Part shown: positions 33,870 to 44,820 of the stretch, piece after piece
Layout: each line of letters opens with the position of its first letter
How positions within the stretch are numbered: the stretch's first letter is position 1
From: Turnera subulata
Lineage: Eukaryota; Streptophyta; Magnoliopsida; Malpighiales; Passifloraceae
NCBI GenBank assembly: GCA_028386065.3
Contig: JAKUCV010003526.1
Location: 122,221-186,220 of the forward strand
Length of the DNA stretch: 64,000 nucleotides
Reading direction: 5' to 3'
The notes under the pieces: model-generated
The model's input: only the letters and a program-made list of their open reading frames with translations
What the model was told of the DNA's origin: nothing
Database searches by the model: none
Made by a program: the position numbers and the translations under genes

Positions 33870-36346
33870 AACCGGTCAACAGCCCCACAGTAGTATTCTT
33901 TTAGTACGTTATTCTCAGTTATGCTTTAAAAAGTTATGTGTGCCATAAATTATGATTGTCCAGGGTTGTGTGGATTTAACGTCTTATTTTCAAGCCCGGG
34001 CCTTCGGCCACAATTCATCACACTAACCACAAAATCATATATCATGTTGTATACATAACAAATCCTTCATGTGTAATTTAGGCATGTGAGAGCAAACAGG
34101 CACACAATTCCAATCACAGCAAATCTTAATTGTATTACACCGTGCAAACAAAGCAGTAGCACAACAGGCACACATGCAATCAGTATTCAACGCCAACTCA
34201 CTCTTCAATTTCCATGATCATTTATAATTCTCAGTAAAGCATACAAAGGTTTATATGTCCTTACCTAGGCCATATAATCGTCTCGGAAGCCGAAGCCTCA
34301 TTCCGCTCAACAATCCTATGTTCATAACATCATATGAACATACACATCATATAAGATGTTTATTCATAACAAATAAATAAAAAGCACGCCAATGATATAA
34401 TCTCGAGTTTAACCCGCAACACTAAGCCCGTTACTAAAAGATTAGGGTCTAAGCCCAAAGATTCCTCAAACTCCAGAATTCCGTATTAAAATTAAATCTG
34501 GTTGTAATCAATTCACCTAGAGTGTATTATCTCTAATCTCCAAACACACATTGGGCCTAATCCCACATCCATGTTAGTCATTGGGCCTAAAACCCATACA
34601 TGCCAATTATTCGGCCCAAGCCCATATAAACATAATGTCATTAATCAGCTTGAGCCTGCCCCGTTCTTATAATCATATTGAACAAAAACTCCCGAGCCAA
34701 ACTTTCTGCGTCAGACATGTTCCGGCCACGCCACTCCACTCTCCTGACTCGATGTCCACTATTTTCATTTCATTACAATACATCTGCTTAACGCCTTATC
34801 AATACATGACATGCTCGGAAAATAAATACACAACATCGTCTGGTAATTACCGTTTAATACCGGGTCTTAATGCTCGTCAGAACAACAACAGCTCGCCGGA
34901 TTTCGGCCAACTCTAGCTAGAAACTGACCCGAGTAGCCAGAAAAGAAAACCCAAGTTGCTAGAAATGCTCCTCTATCGAACTGCCAACCCGGAATCCATA
35001 ATCCACCATCAGATCGAAACAAACTACAACCACAATATCAAATCGATCTAAGAGACTAGTTAAAGGTTTAGATCTTTACTGGAAATTCCAAACCAGATCC
35101 AGACACGCTTCGGATCTGCCAAGCCAAAACCCGAGCCTAAGCCTCTGCCCGTGACCAACCTAGCCGACAACAGCATCATCGACCACAATCGACATCAGGA
35201 TCCACTGTCACAACAAAACACAGACGTACCCGAACCACAAATCACCCAGCATGCACCAAACCACCACGCACAACCGACACTCGAGCTTCCATCGAAAACA
35301 ACCCCAAGCCCAACCCAAACCCAAACCCCACGCAACAACCATTAATCCGACCAACCCCAACACAAAAGACCAAATTAATAACAGAGGCCGGAGAAGAAAG
35401 CAAAGCAAATGGGAACAGAGGAAAGGACAATCGACGCCTTACCCGATAGAAGGCGACGGCGGTGGTGCAACTTCACGTCGCTCTCCAGTCCACACCCAAT
35501 CGAGGCCTCCAGCACCTCCTCCTTCTCAAATACGGTGGCGGCGGCTTCCTGGAAGTGTGGATGCAGTATCTCGAAGAGAGGAAGAAGAAATGGCGGCGAC
35601 GACTCGTAAAGAGAAAGCGAAGGTGGCGACGGTGGCGGTATATTGTTTCACAGGAAAGAGATGATGGGAAGAGAGGAAATAGGAGGGAGGGGTTTGTGGG
35701 GAAATTGTGGTAACCGTTGAGAGCATTTGGGAGAGAAAAATAGGGAGAGAGAGGGTGGCGGTTAAGGGAAAAAGAAAAGAAGAAAGCAGGAAAAGAAAAA
35801 AAGAAAAGAAAGAAGAGGGTTAGGGTTTTGACTCGCCCCAAAGCAAAACGACGCTGTTTTGGCTTTGGGCACGGTCAACCTCCCTTCAGGTCAACATTTT
35901 ATTAGTTTATTTTTTCCCACATTTTTTTTCTATTCCAAAATTACGTAGTTTTAAACGAAACTACTCATGCGTTTGCATTTCACTGCCGAGCACACATTTG
36001 CTCCAACCGAAAACCTGACAAAACTTGGAATTAACATTTCAAAGGAAAATAAATAAATTCCCTTAACCAAAATCCCAAAAATTTCTCGAGCGTAAAATTG
36101 GAAATAAAATTCCATAAATTTCAAAAATAGTATAGAAATTAATTACCAAAAAATAGCGGAGCCCTAGGACTACTCTAGTACGGTGCAGGGTTCGGGGACG
36201 AACCTAGCGGAAGCCTGGAATGAGTATGGACAAGGAGCGGCTTCCAGCAGGCTTCTAGACGGAGGGGCACAAGAAGGAACCGAATCCACACCGGAATAGG
36301 AGAGAGAGACTGTGTTGGGATAGGGTTGCGCAGTTAGGGCGTTTTC

Positions 36347-36354
36347 GTTTTATA
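36347..36354 (-). promoter_or_regulatory. TATA box of the solo LTR
   Basis: Minus strand cgTATAAAACg between the 5S-like segment and a C/T-rich leader. It orients the LTR as minus strand. Confidence 0.55.
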
Positions 36355-36475
36355 CGGGTATGGGACTGTATAATTAAAAATAGCTCAAATGAAGTGATTT
36401 CGAGGTTGTACAAGTATGGGACTGTACAATTGAGAATAACTCAAACGGTTTGATGGATATTAACTATATCAACAA

Positions 36476-36590
36476 GGTGCATCCACCGTTTCGGTTCCCA
36501 TTCCATAAGAAATCCAAAGTTAAACGTGCTTGGCTTAGAGCAATTCTGGGATGGGTGACCTTTTAGGAAATTTTCCCCGAAAACATGCGA
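36476..36590 (+). ncRNA. 5S rRNA-derived segment inside the solo LTR
   Basis: The plus strand carries AAGTTAAACGTGCTTGG (36517-36533) and GGATGGGTGACC (36549-36560). They match the box A region (GAAGTTAAGCGTGCTTGG) and C box (GGATGGGTGACC) of plant 5S rRNA genes at exactly the natural spacing of 33 bases; more diverged similarity surrounds them. It lies antisense to the LTR TATA box. It is a derived sequence, not a functional 5S gene: the 5' third is unlike 5S. Confidence 0.75.
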
Positions 36591-36661
36591 GTGAGGACAA
36601 AGCATGTTGGAAAGGTCCCCTTGTTGGTCTGTAGTGACAGTCGACAAGCCGGGACCTTACA

Positions 36662-36853
36662 GTATTCCACCTTGCTTTCAATATGTTTGCCTGTAACATA
36701 GCATCCTTGTCATCCTGCCTGTGTTCTCCTCTCTGCCGCCCTACCTTGTTTCTCAACCCTCGCTGCTCTCCGCCGCTGAAACCCGCCATACTTTCCTACA
36801 GACCTAATCTAAATTTAGGCGCGTTGTATTTTTTTGAAAGTTGTGTGTGTATT
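36662..36853 (-). pseudogene. LINE-C 5' UTR and first 42 codons of ORF1
   Basis: ATG 36789 starts MAGFSGGEQRGLRNK. The frame runs to the solo LTR insertion and resumes at 33084 in phase. The short leader above it ends near 36853, where a degenerate target duplication of LINE-C may begin. Confidence 0.7.
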
Positions 36854-36866
36854 AATACCAATAGTT

Positions 36867-37544
36867 GGTGTTATATTGTGCTTGTACAATAAGCTTATAG
36901 CTTACGACCTTACTTGGACATGATCTATTCTATAATAAGTTTATAGCCTTTTTCTTCGTGTTTGAAGAAAACCTTGCTGTAGGTCTCGATTTTTTTATCT
37001 TTGTATACTGGAAACAGAAAGAATAAGAAAAGTTAAAAAATTTGTCAATTAGTAATTATCAACATAGTTACGAGAATTGGCTCGGATATACACTTATAAA
37101 AGATCGTGGGTCATGGTTCACTAGTCAGACCGGATTCGAGCCGAGGTTCAATATAATTGAATTGGGATAGTAATTATTTAATAATTGATAATTGATTTAT
37201 ATATTAAGATTTACATATAATTATAAAATAAAATATAAACATAATGTTTGGTAATAGAAACTTAAATAAATAATATAATTTTCCTACAAAAGTAAAAAAA
37301 AAAAGAAGTGTCCCAATCAATTCACGGGGTTCTTACCGAATCACTCGGGTCAATAAATATAATTTTTCGGGTCATGTGCATGTCAAAAAGCAAAATTCAG
37401 GCCGTGACGCGTTGAACTGGGTACGATAACTATGATTATCAGGATTAAATGCAAATTTACCACCCTTTCCTTATCATTGGTCTTGACATTGTAATTCTCA
37501 CTTGTAACTTAAAGACCCAAAGCCTGTTTCACAAGTTTTTGGTT
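36867..37544. other. AT-rich sequence, nothing assigned
   Basis: No coding frame, repeat ends or RNA gene recognised. Confidence 0.5.
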
Positions 37545-37690
37545 TTTTTTTTTTTGGAATACGTCATATGTATTTGCTAGATCTTGAGAGTTCGAACATG
37601 CTCTCTCTTGGTAGGTAATTTGTAAATACATCGCTGAGCTTATTGGTTTGTCCTGGCCCTCGACTAGGGAAGCCTCCTTCAAACCTAAAC
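37545..37690 (-). mobile_element. probable tRNA-derived SINE
   Basis: On the minus strand a box-A-like AAGCTCAGCGATG is followed about 40 bases later by a box-B-like TGTTCGAACTC. A run of A (T run at about 37546-37556) ends the unit. Spacing and A tail fit a SINE; no target duplication was found. Confidence 0.5.
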
Positions 37691-37813
37691 TTTTATTTAA
37701 AAAAAACACCAAAATTACAATGAGTAATTGAAATTATTATTATTAAATAATAATAGTGTAATCAATGTTTCTTATTAATATTATTAATTAGAGGTCGTTA
37801 GCCTCATCCCAGA

Positions 37814-38403
37814 TAGACCTAGCAAAACGGGTATTGACACGGCAACCCGAGACGAACCCGTTAAGAAATTAGCAGGTATAGGTTAGGGATTTTCAACCAG
37901 TTCAGTTAAATGGGTTGACCCTACATGACACGAAAATTAGCAGGTCAGGTTGCGGGTTGACCCGCCAACCCAATGGGTACCTGTTTATGACCCGATTATA
38001 TTTAGGGTATATATATTTTACTAATTTAATATAAAACTTATTTAATATTTAAGGCCGAAGTTACTAAAATTATCAAAAAAATATTTTTATAAATGCTTTA
38101 AAATATTATTATATTATGATTCTAAAATTTATAATTTTATTTAATATATAAAAAAATCTAATTATATGCCTATTTGTTTAAAAAATACAACGACTTGTGC
38201 AAAATACAAAAATTTTAAACTGATTTTTTGGCTTGTTAGACTAAATAGGTAACCTGCGGGTTAACCCAAACCTAACACGATAATAAATGGGTTGGACACG
38301 GCACGACACGATTATTAAATGGGTCGGGTCGGGTTGAAGATTTAGAACCCGCTTACCTGTTCAACCAGACACGAACCCGACACGGCAACACGAAGTGCCT
38401 CTA
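37814..38403. mobile_element. hAT-like MITE, 590 bp (family copy 1)
   Basis: Starts TAGACCTAGCAAAACGGGT, ends CACGAAGTGCCTCTA, and has the 8-bp duplication ATCCCAGA at 37806-37813 and 38404-38411. The body (AT-rich, with GACACG-type repeats near both ends) matches 52762-53348 closely. No coding sequence. Confidence 0.88.
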
Positions 38404-38562
38404 ATCCCAGATATAAATTAATCATATTTCCCTCAAACATTTCCTGTAGTAAAGTTAAAAATTAATCATCTGGCAATCATAAAATTTTTTAAAATCAATC
38501 GATCGCTCGTGAGTCGTGTCACCAATAGTACACCCTTTTACATCAAGAAGTGCCTTCTTATG

Positions 38563-39431
38563 GGGATAATCACACCGCGGGTCCTATAACTTATAGCGAA
38601 AACTCGTTTGAGTCCTAAAATGAAAAAACGACTCATATGAGTCCTATAACAGTTGAAAAGAATGCTAAATGAGTCTCCGTTTAGGTCACCGTCTAATTGA
38701 AAAAACGACTCATATGTGTTTTGCTTATGGATTTTACCCGGTGAGCACTTCGGACTCACCCCTCGCCTGCATGACTCGGTCACGTAGTTTGATTTGTGCT
38801 GAGAACAGGAACATACATGGGAAGCTGCAGTGTACCCTCGGACAGGACTCGGATCCATTAGCATGCATCTATTATCTACATGTAGTGTCTTTGAGAAAAT
38901 AAATGCTTCCACTGTGCAGTAGTTGATGATCCCGAGTTCGGGTGACGTGTTTTTTATTGGGCCGTTGGGCCAAATTATTGTTGTATACACTGTTTGTGCC
39001 ACGTGTCGGCACTGTTTAATGGTGATTACTGTGTACGTCTGGTTATTTTTTTCATAGTATGGGCGAAGGGATAATCTTTATTTTCATTGTTTTCTGGAAT
39101 CTTAATACGATCTGAGAACGGGTCTAGGAATCCCCCGGTAGTGGTAGTCGGGTTGGTGAAATCCGATAATCGATTGGCTTTCTCCATTTTCTATTATTTT
39201 ACGAGGGATCATAACAAATATTTTAAAAAAGTATAGGGACTAAAATAATATTGTATAAACATATAGGGACTAAAAATCTGCAAAGATAACAGAAAATTGG
39301 AAGGTAACTTGGACGGAGACCCATATAGTATTATTTCCAAATGTTATAGGACTCGGATGAGTCGTTTTTTCGTTTTAGGACTCAAACGAGTTTTCGCTAT
39401 AAGTTATAGGACCTGCGGTGTGATTATCCCA
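38563..39431. mobile_element. MULE-like element, 869 bp, 9-bp target duplication
   Basis: Inverted ends of about 90 bp: the left starts GGGATAATCACACCGC and the right ends GCGGTGTGATTATCCCA. The duplication CTTCTTATG lies at 38554-38562 and 39432-39440. Long TIRs and a 9-bp duplication are typical of Mutator-like elements. No transposase; the middle holds sequence resembling the end of a chromovirus-like LTR. Confidence 0.88.
38730..39035 (+). repeat. LTR-end relic captured inside the MULE
   Basis: Shares GGTGAGCACTTCGGACTCAC, then gggccgttgggcc, tgtatacactgt and actgtgtacg, in the same order as the 3' part of the LTR at 46380-46710. It is diverged and lacks the LTR terminus. Confidence 0.7.
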
Positions 39432-39440
39432 CTTCTTATG

Positions 39441-39939
39441 GGATCGAACATTAAGAATTTGGCCCAAAAATACTTTTTGTATGCAAATCGGAGTGTGATT
39501 TTAGGACATCATTGATGTTTTTTTTCCATCAAGACCCTTGCCTTGTGCCCCAACTTACATGGCTATGTTCTATGATCTCAATCGTAAAAGCGGAAGGCCC
39601 AAAACGATTATGGGGTTAGTGATGGTACTTCAGTCCTACATCAATTAGGAGTTTGAGGGTAGTGATGATACTTCAGTCCTATCTTAGAATTGGGCTTATT
39701 ATTACTCGGACAACCCACCCAATTGTACGGCCCATAAAAAAGGAAGAAATTGCATCCCTTACTGTTAAAGCATGGCGTCGTTCGTAGCTATACATGCTAA
39801 CAACTGTCAGTTCCAAAACTGGAGCTGCTTACTTAAAATGGAGAAGCCTTCTTCTAACAATCTTTTCAGTTCATTATTATCCCTTAAATCTAGGTTATCT
39901 TTGTTATGGTATTATTTGTGAGAAAACCATGCACCTATA
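39441..39939. other. unassigned sequence
   Basis: No gene seen. A phrase of about 23 bases (gtgatg-g/a-tacttcagtcctA) occurs twice near 39620 and 39662. Confidence 0.45.
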
Positions 39940-40184
39940 GGCTAGAACTTTAGTTGCAGCTATTCGTAATAAGCAACACTTTTTTCAATCCTGTATCTTC
40001 ACTTGTATTCCAAGAGCTGCAAATGCAGCAGCGGATTGGGTGGCAAAAGCAAAACCTCCATTAAACGTACTTGTCCCATTGCCTGGGTGACTGTACCCCC
40101 ACTAGCACTTGGTGTAATTCTCCGTAATGACTTTATCTCTAGTCAATAAAGATCTAGCTATGCTTTCTGGTTAAAAAAAAAAAA
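39940..40184 (+). pseudogene. 3' tail of a plus-strand LINE (RNase H end, poly(A))
   Basis: The plus frame gives CIFTCIPRAANAAADWVAKA, the C-terminal RNase H signature of plant LINE ORF2, then a stop, a 3' UTR and a run of A at 40173-40184. Heavily 5'-truncated. Confidence 0.65.
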
Positions 40185-40204
40185 TTCTAGTATATATAAG
40201 AGGA

Positions 40205-43200
40205 TTTTTTTTTTTTTAACGGGCGGGCTGTGAAGCCCACTTGTCCCCTATGCGGCTATGCCTGATGCATGCCAAGCACGTATATTGGCTCGATGATTTA
40301 AGAAACCAAATATTTTTTTATTGCAGTTGGCTATACTTTTTGTAAACTATATTTCTACCAGTAGAGTTGCATATTAGATTGTAAAAGTAGTTAAGGACGG
40401 GCAATGCCTATAATCATTATCTATTTGGGCTTACAAGCCCTTATATTACTTAATCAGTATATACAACTCTGGAGTTATAGGCTCCCACTAAATCTTTGAA
40501 CAAAAGATGTCTCACTTGTGTATAGCTATTACTATACCTTTCTACACTTCCTGTCATTCCTATACCATTGTTTGCATAAAAATCTGCACATGAGTTCGCT
40601 TCTCTGTAAATTTGCCGCACCTCAACTCTCCAATCTCTTTCAATCAATTCTCTTATCCGCCTGCAGAGTACACTCAGGTCATTTGTATATTTGGAACCTT
40701 TTAATATAAGTGTCACCGCAGCGCTGGAATCCATCTCTAACTCCACTTGCCTCAAACCCAGATCCTAAGCTAATTCCAAACCAGATTTAGCCGCCCATAG
40801 CTCTGCCCTCAGCGCATTGCACCAACCCACCCCACCTAACAAAGCACCAATGAATCTCCCCTCCGCATCTATAATTAGTCCCCCAATACCCACTTGACCA
40901 GGATTATCCTTACTTGCCCCATCAGTATTAACCTTTACCCAATCCTCCTTTAACTTTTCCCAACCAACCAATTTCTCCTCCATTCCTCTTGCCACAACCC
41001 TGATTCGGCTATAACAAGCCTTTAAGTCCTTCAGGAAGAGCTTGCAAGCTCTTAAACACATCTCAGCACTCATAGAATGCTCTGGGTCAAAACCTGACTG
41101 TTTCTCCTCTTCCAATTAAACCAACAGACCACCCCAAACACCACTTTCCACTCCTCCTTTCTCTGGATTTCCATTCCCTGAACAAGGTTTAAATCAAACC
41201 AATCACTTAGTATCCCAGTAAAAAAGTTCTCAGCAATCTTAAACTCATTCATAAACTCCCTCCAAACCGGCTTTGCTTCCTTACAATCACGCAGAACATG
41301 GAGGGCACTTTCACTTTCTAATTCGCAACATTGACATAGGTCAGATGAAGCCAAACCTCTTTTCTATTGCTGCACATTAGTTAAAATCCTCTCATGGGTT
41401 ACAAGCCAAAGAAAAGATCTAATTCTTTCTGGTCTATTCCAGCTCCAAACATGCTTCCAGATATTAGACTCAACACCCCACTTACTTGCATTCAGGTACT
41501 TATATGTAGCACCTACTGAAAATTGGCCATTCTTGTCATTGCCCATACAACAGAATCCTCAGGTGCATCAATACAAGGAGGGCAGATTGCAAGGATTTTC
41601 TGGATAGTTAACCCAGGCAAGAACTTACGCAACTCCTCCAGAGTCCAGCATCCCTCCTCAGTCACAAAATCAATCACCTTCTTACTTAAAATCTCATCTT
41701 CAATTGCGCAATCCATTTCATTAATTAAATACCCCTGATCCTCTACCCATAAATCTTTTCAAAATTCCACCTCCTGCCCATTTAACATTACCCATTTCAA
41801 CCCATTCTCAAACTTCTCCCACAGCCCTCGTAGACTTCTCCATAAATGAGAGCTAATCCTACAATCTTTCATCCGCCATTCACCCCCACTTGGTATCCAA
41901 TACTTAGCCATCAAGACCTGAACCCAGAGCTTTCTTGGTTCATTTATCATAATCCATATCAACTTCAATAGAAATGCCTCATTATTACTTCTCATTTCTC
42001 TAACAGAAAGACCACCAACATTCCTGGGCTGACTTACAACCTCCCATTTCATTGAATGAAGCTTCCTTCTACCATCTTCACCCCCACAAATAAAGCACCT
42101 ACATACTTTTTCAATCTCCTCACAAACCCCCTTCGGTATACAAGTGCTCTGCATAGTATAGTTCGGTACCACATTTAGAACCGATCGGCACAAAGTAACT
42201 CTACCTGCAAATGAGAGGTTGGAAATTTTCCACTTTGCCAAATTTTGGTGCACACGCTCCACCACACTCCCATAAGTAGATTTAGTAACTCTTCCATGCA
42301 AGAGAGGCACTCCTACGTACTTCCCAAAATTCTTTGTAAGAATAAATCCACATTCTTTAGCCCACTTCTCAACACTGATTTTCTGACTCGAAGCATTGCA
42401 AAACTTTTCCAAACAACTTCTAATAACTCTGACTTGCTGAGATGATGCTTCTGCAAAAAGCATCAAATCATCAGCAAACATCATGTGTGATATCATTTTC
42501 CCCTTTAACCCGAATCTGAAAGGTACCCACTTCCCTTCTTGGATAGCATCTAGAATAATATGTGATAACTTATCCATGCAACAAAGAGGTAAGAAGAGAG
42601 AGAGAGGATGTCCCCGCCTCAATCCCCTAGTGGCTTGAAAAGCACTAGACGCTGATCCATTCCACAACAACTGCAAAGATGTACTTCTCACGCATATCAT
42701 GATAAGTTCACAAATTCTTCTCGGCAATCCAACCTCAAACAATGTGCTCTTCATAAAATCCCAATCCATCCTATCATACGCTTTCTCTAAATCGATCTTC
42801 AAGGCCTTACACTTACGGGCTTTCTTCTTTCCTTTGAAGGAATGCATAATCTCTTGGGCTATAATAATGTTATCAACAATTTGCCTTCCCGCCACAAAAC
42901 TGCTCTGATTCTCAGTAATTATAAAAGGAAAAATATGCTTTATCAAATTCACCAGCACCTTAGAAACAACTTTATAACTCACATTGCACAGACTTATGAG
43001 CCGAAATTGCTTGATGTTTTCAGGTATTGACACCTTGGGAATAAGCACTAAAAAGGTTTTATTCACTCTCCTCAAGTCATCTCTTCCAGCTAAGAATTCC
43101 CTCACGAATGCAAGGACCTCTGGACCACATATTGCCATTGAGACTGATAAAACAGTGCTTGATAATCGTCAGGGCCAGGAGCCTTCAATGCACCTATCTG

Positions 43201-43831
43201 CTTAACTACAGAATGTATGTCCTCACAGAAATTTCCTTCTGTAGTTGCTCACAAACATCAGATCCTAGGGTAGGAAATTTTGAAGTGGTAGACAACACAG
43301 GTCGAACAATTTCCTCCCTAGTGTACAAATCTTTAAAGAAGGCCACAACATGAGCTTGCAATTCCATATCATTCCAGAGCCAATTTCCGGAGTCATCTTT
43401 AAGGGCATCCACCTTATTTCTCCTTCTCCGCATAACAGTAGTTAGATGGTAAAACTTAGTACTTCTATCACCCTCAATCAGCCACATCACTCGAGATTTT
43501 TGATACCATAGAATCTTTTCTTGCGCCAAGGTTTGATGATACTCCACTAACAGTTTCTCGTCCAAACCATAGAAATGCGGATTCGGTCTAATAGACAGTG
43601 CTTTCTGAATTCCTTCTAATGTTGCCAACAACCGCTTTTTCCTATAAAAAATGTTTCCAAAGACTTCCTTATTCCATTTACATAAACAATTCTGCAAGCC
43701 ACATTTAAAGCTTCAGCTACATAACACCTAGCTTCCAACCATTCTCAATTAGTTCTTGAAAGGACTCATGTTGCAACCAAGCAGCTTCAAATCTAAATGG
43801 TTTCACCTTATCCCTTAACCCAAAATACGCA
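40205..43831 (-). pseudogene. LINE-E ORF2: RT, zf-RVT, RNase H; endonuclease missing
   Basis: A T run at 40205-40217 is the poly(A) end. Reading downward from 43831: the endonuclease C-terminal edge (PFRFEAAWLQHESF), the linker (ILWYQKSRVMWLIEGDRSTKF), then RT in one long frame, 41759-43138. RT has FRLISLCNVSYKVVSKVLV, LKIDLEKAYDRMDW, RRGHPLSLFLPL (a G-to-R, D-to-H variant of QGDPLSP) and the catalytic FADDLMLFAE. GGLSVREMRSNNEAF follows, then the Cys/His region (41070-41546) and RNase H (40450-41115) with VNTDGASKDNPG and EMDSSAAV. Its ORF1 lies beyond the LTR element, at 49785-51430. Most of the endonuclease is not found next to the junction. Frameshifts and the altered RT motif make it inactive. 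Confidence 0.88.
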
Positions 43832-44179
43832 TGTAACAGCCCGGGTAAAATTTTGGATTTTTACCGGGACTGTAAAAGTCTTTTTACTGTGATTTACTAT
43901 TGAATTAATCTTGGGTAATTAATTCAAGGTAAATCGAGCGTCGTTTTTCAAAACCGAGAGTTTTCTCGCGCTTGAGATTTTTCCGTGGATTTTTCGGGCC
44001 TAAGTTGCTATTTTTCGGGTCCCGGGATTTTCGGAAAAATCACACCGGAAAATAACTAAGGGGGTATCAGTTATTTTCTGGTCCGGACCGGACTCGCTCT
44101 GTAATGCAGACAGGCTGCATTATTGGTTGATCACACGCTGCATAGTGAAATGACAGGCTGAACAGTGTTTTTAACGGTT

Positions 44180-44187
44180 TATAAAGA
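44180..44187 (+). promoter_or_regulatory. LTR TATA box
   Basis: ggttTATAAAGAgg, also present in the 3' LTR near 49459. Transcription should start about 30 bases downstream, at the head of the purine tract. Confidence 0.6.
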
Positions 44188-44484
44188 GGAAGGCAGAGGA
44201 AGAAAGGAAGAAGAGAGGAAGAGGAGAAGAAAAAGAAAAAGAGAGAAAAGAAAAAAAAAAGAGAGAAAGAAGAAAAGAGAGAGAAAAAAAAAGGGCAAAA
44301 AAAGAAAAGAAAAGAAATAAAAAAACAGAAAAATAGAAAAATAGAGAGGGAGGAAGAAAAAAAAAAGAGGAAAAAAATATAAAAAAAACAAAGGGAAAAT
44401 CGGAAAAGAAAAGAAAAATAGAAAGAAAAGAAAAAGAAATTAAGGAAAAAGAAAAAAAAAAAGAAAGAAGAAAAAAAAGGGAAG
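44182..44484 (+). repeat. A/G-only tract of about 300 bases in the LTR
   Basis: Nearly pure purine on the plus strand, with only rare t or c. A shorter version, about 49461-49596, is in the 3' LTR. Confidence 0.9.
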
Positions 44485-44820
44485 GAGTGAACTGTTTGTC
44501 ACCCTCCTACCGAGCTTGCACAGTTCACCAAGTGGAGCTCCGGGCCGAGTCTCGTGCCACCGCCGCCACCAGGAGCTTCGTCACACCGACGCGACACCAA
44601 CCCCGCCTCCACAGCTCCTTTCCGCCGCGAGACGCGCGCCATAGAGCCGTTGACCCGCCGTGCGACCCGTGGATTCGACTTCTCCCGCCGCCTGCAGCAC
44701 CAGCAGCTGCCGCCGTGTCCAGTTGCCGCCACCCTCGCGCCGCTCTCCGTCCCCGGGCGCCTTGCCTCGCCTCGCTTTCCTCCTGCCACGATCCGCGCCG
44801 CGCCGTCGAGCTCATCCAAG

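Larger units (their letters stand above)
33085..36661 (-). mobile_element. solo LTR, chromovirus-like Ty3/gypsy, 3.6 kb
   Basis: On the minus strand it runs from TGTAAGGTCCCGG (36661) to GGGCGTTTCA (33085), with no internal region or partner LTR. The flanks TTATT (33080-33084) and GTATT (36662-36666) match at 4 of 5 bases. The LINE-C ORF1 frame closes exactly when it is removed. A TATA box (minus TATAAAAC, 36347-36354), a GC-rich leader at 35.1-35.8 kb and a tandem repeat block follow in the same order as in the LTR at 43832-46721. Open frames inside are incidental. Confidence 0.82.
11208..36853 (-). mobile_element. LINE-C, near full-length LINE opened by three later insertions
   Basis: Minus-strand LINE segments form one element of about 5.7 kb when three insertions are set aside: 36662-36853, 28573-33084, 15085-15414 and 11208-11908. 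The order on the minus strand is ORF1, endonuclease, RT, C-terminal Cys/His domain, 3' UTR, poly(A) (T run at 11208-11218). The insertions are a solo LTR, an Athila element and LINE-B, each bounded by target duplications. Possible outer duplications are AATACCATAAGTT (11192-11204) and AATACCAATAGTT (36854-36866), 11 of 13 identical, which suggests an old insertion. Confidence 0.8.

Noticed and set aside
35151..35841. Frames of 60-137 codons on both strands
   Set aside because: They fall in the GC-rich leader of the solo LTR and have no conserved domain.
36476..36590. Functional 5S rRNA gene
   Set aside because: The 5' third does not match 5S rRNA, and several box residues differ.
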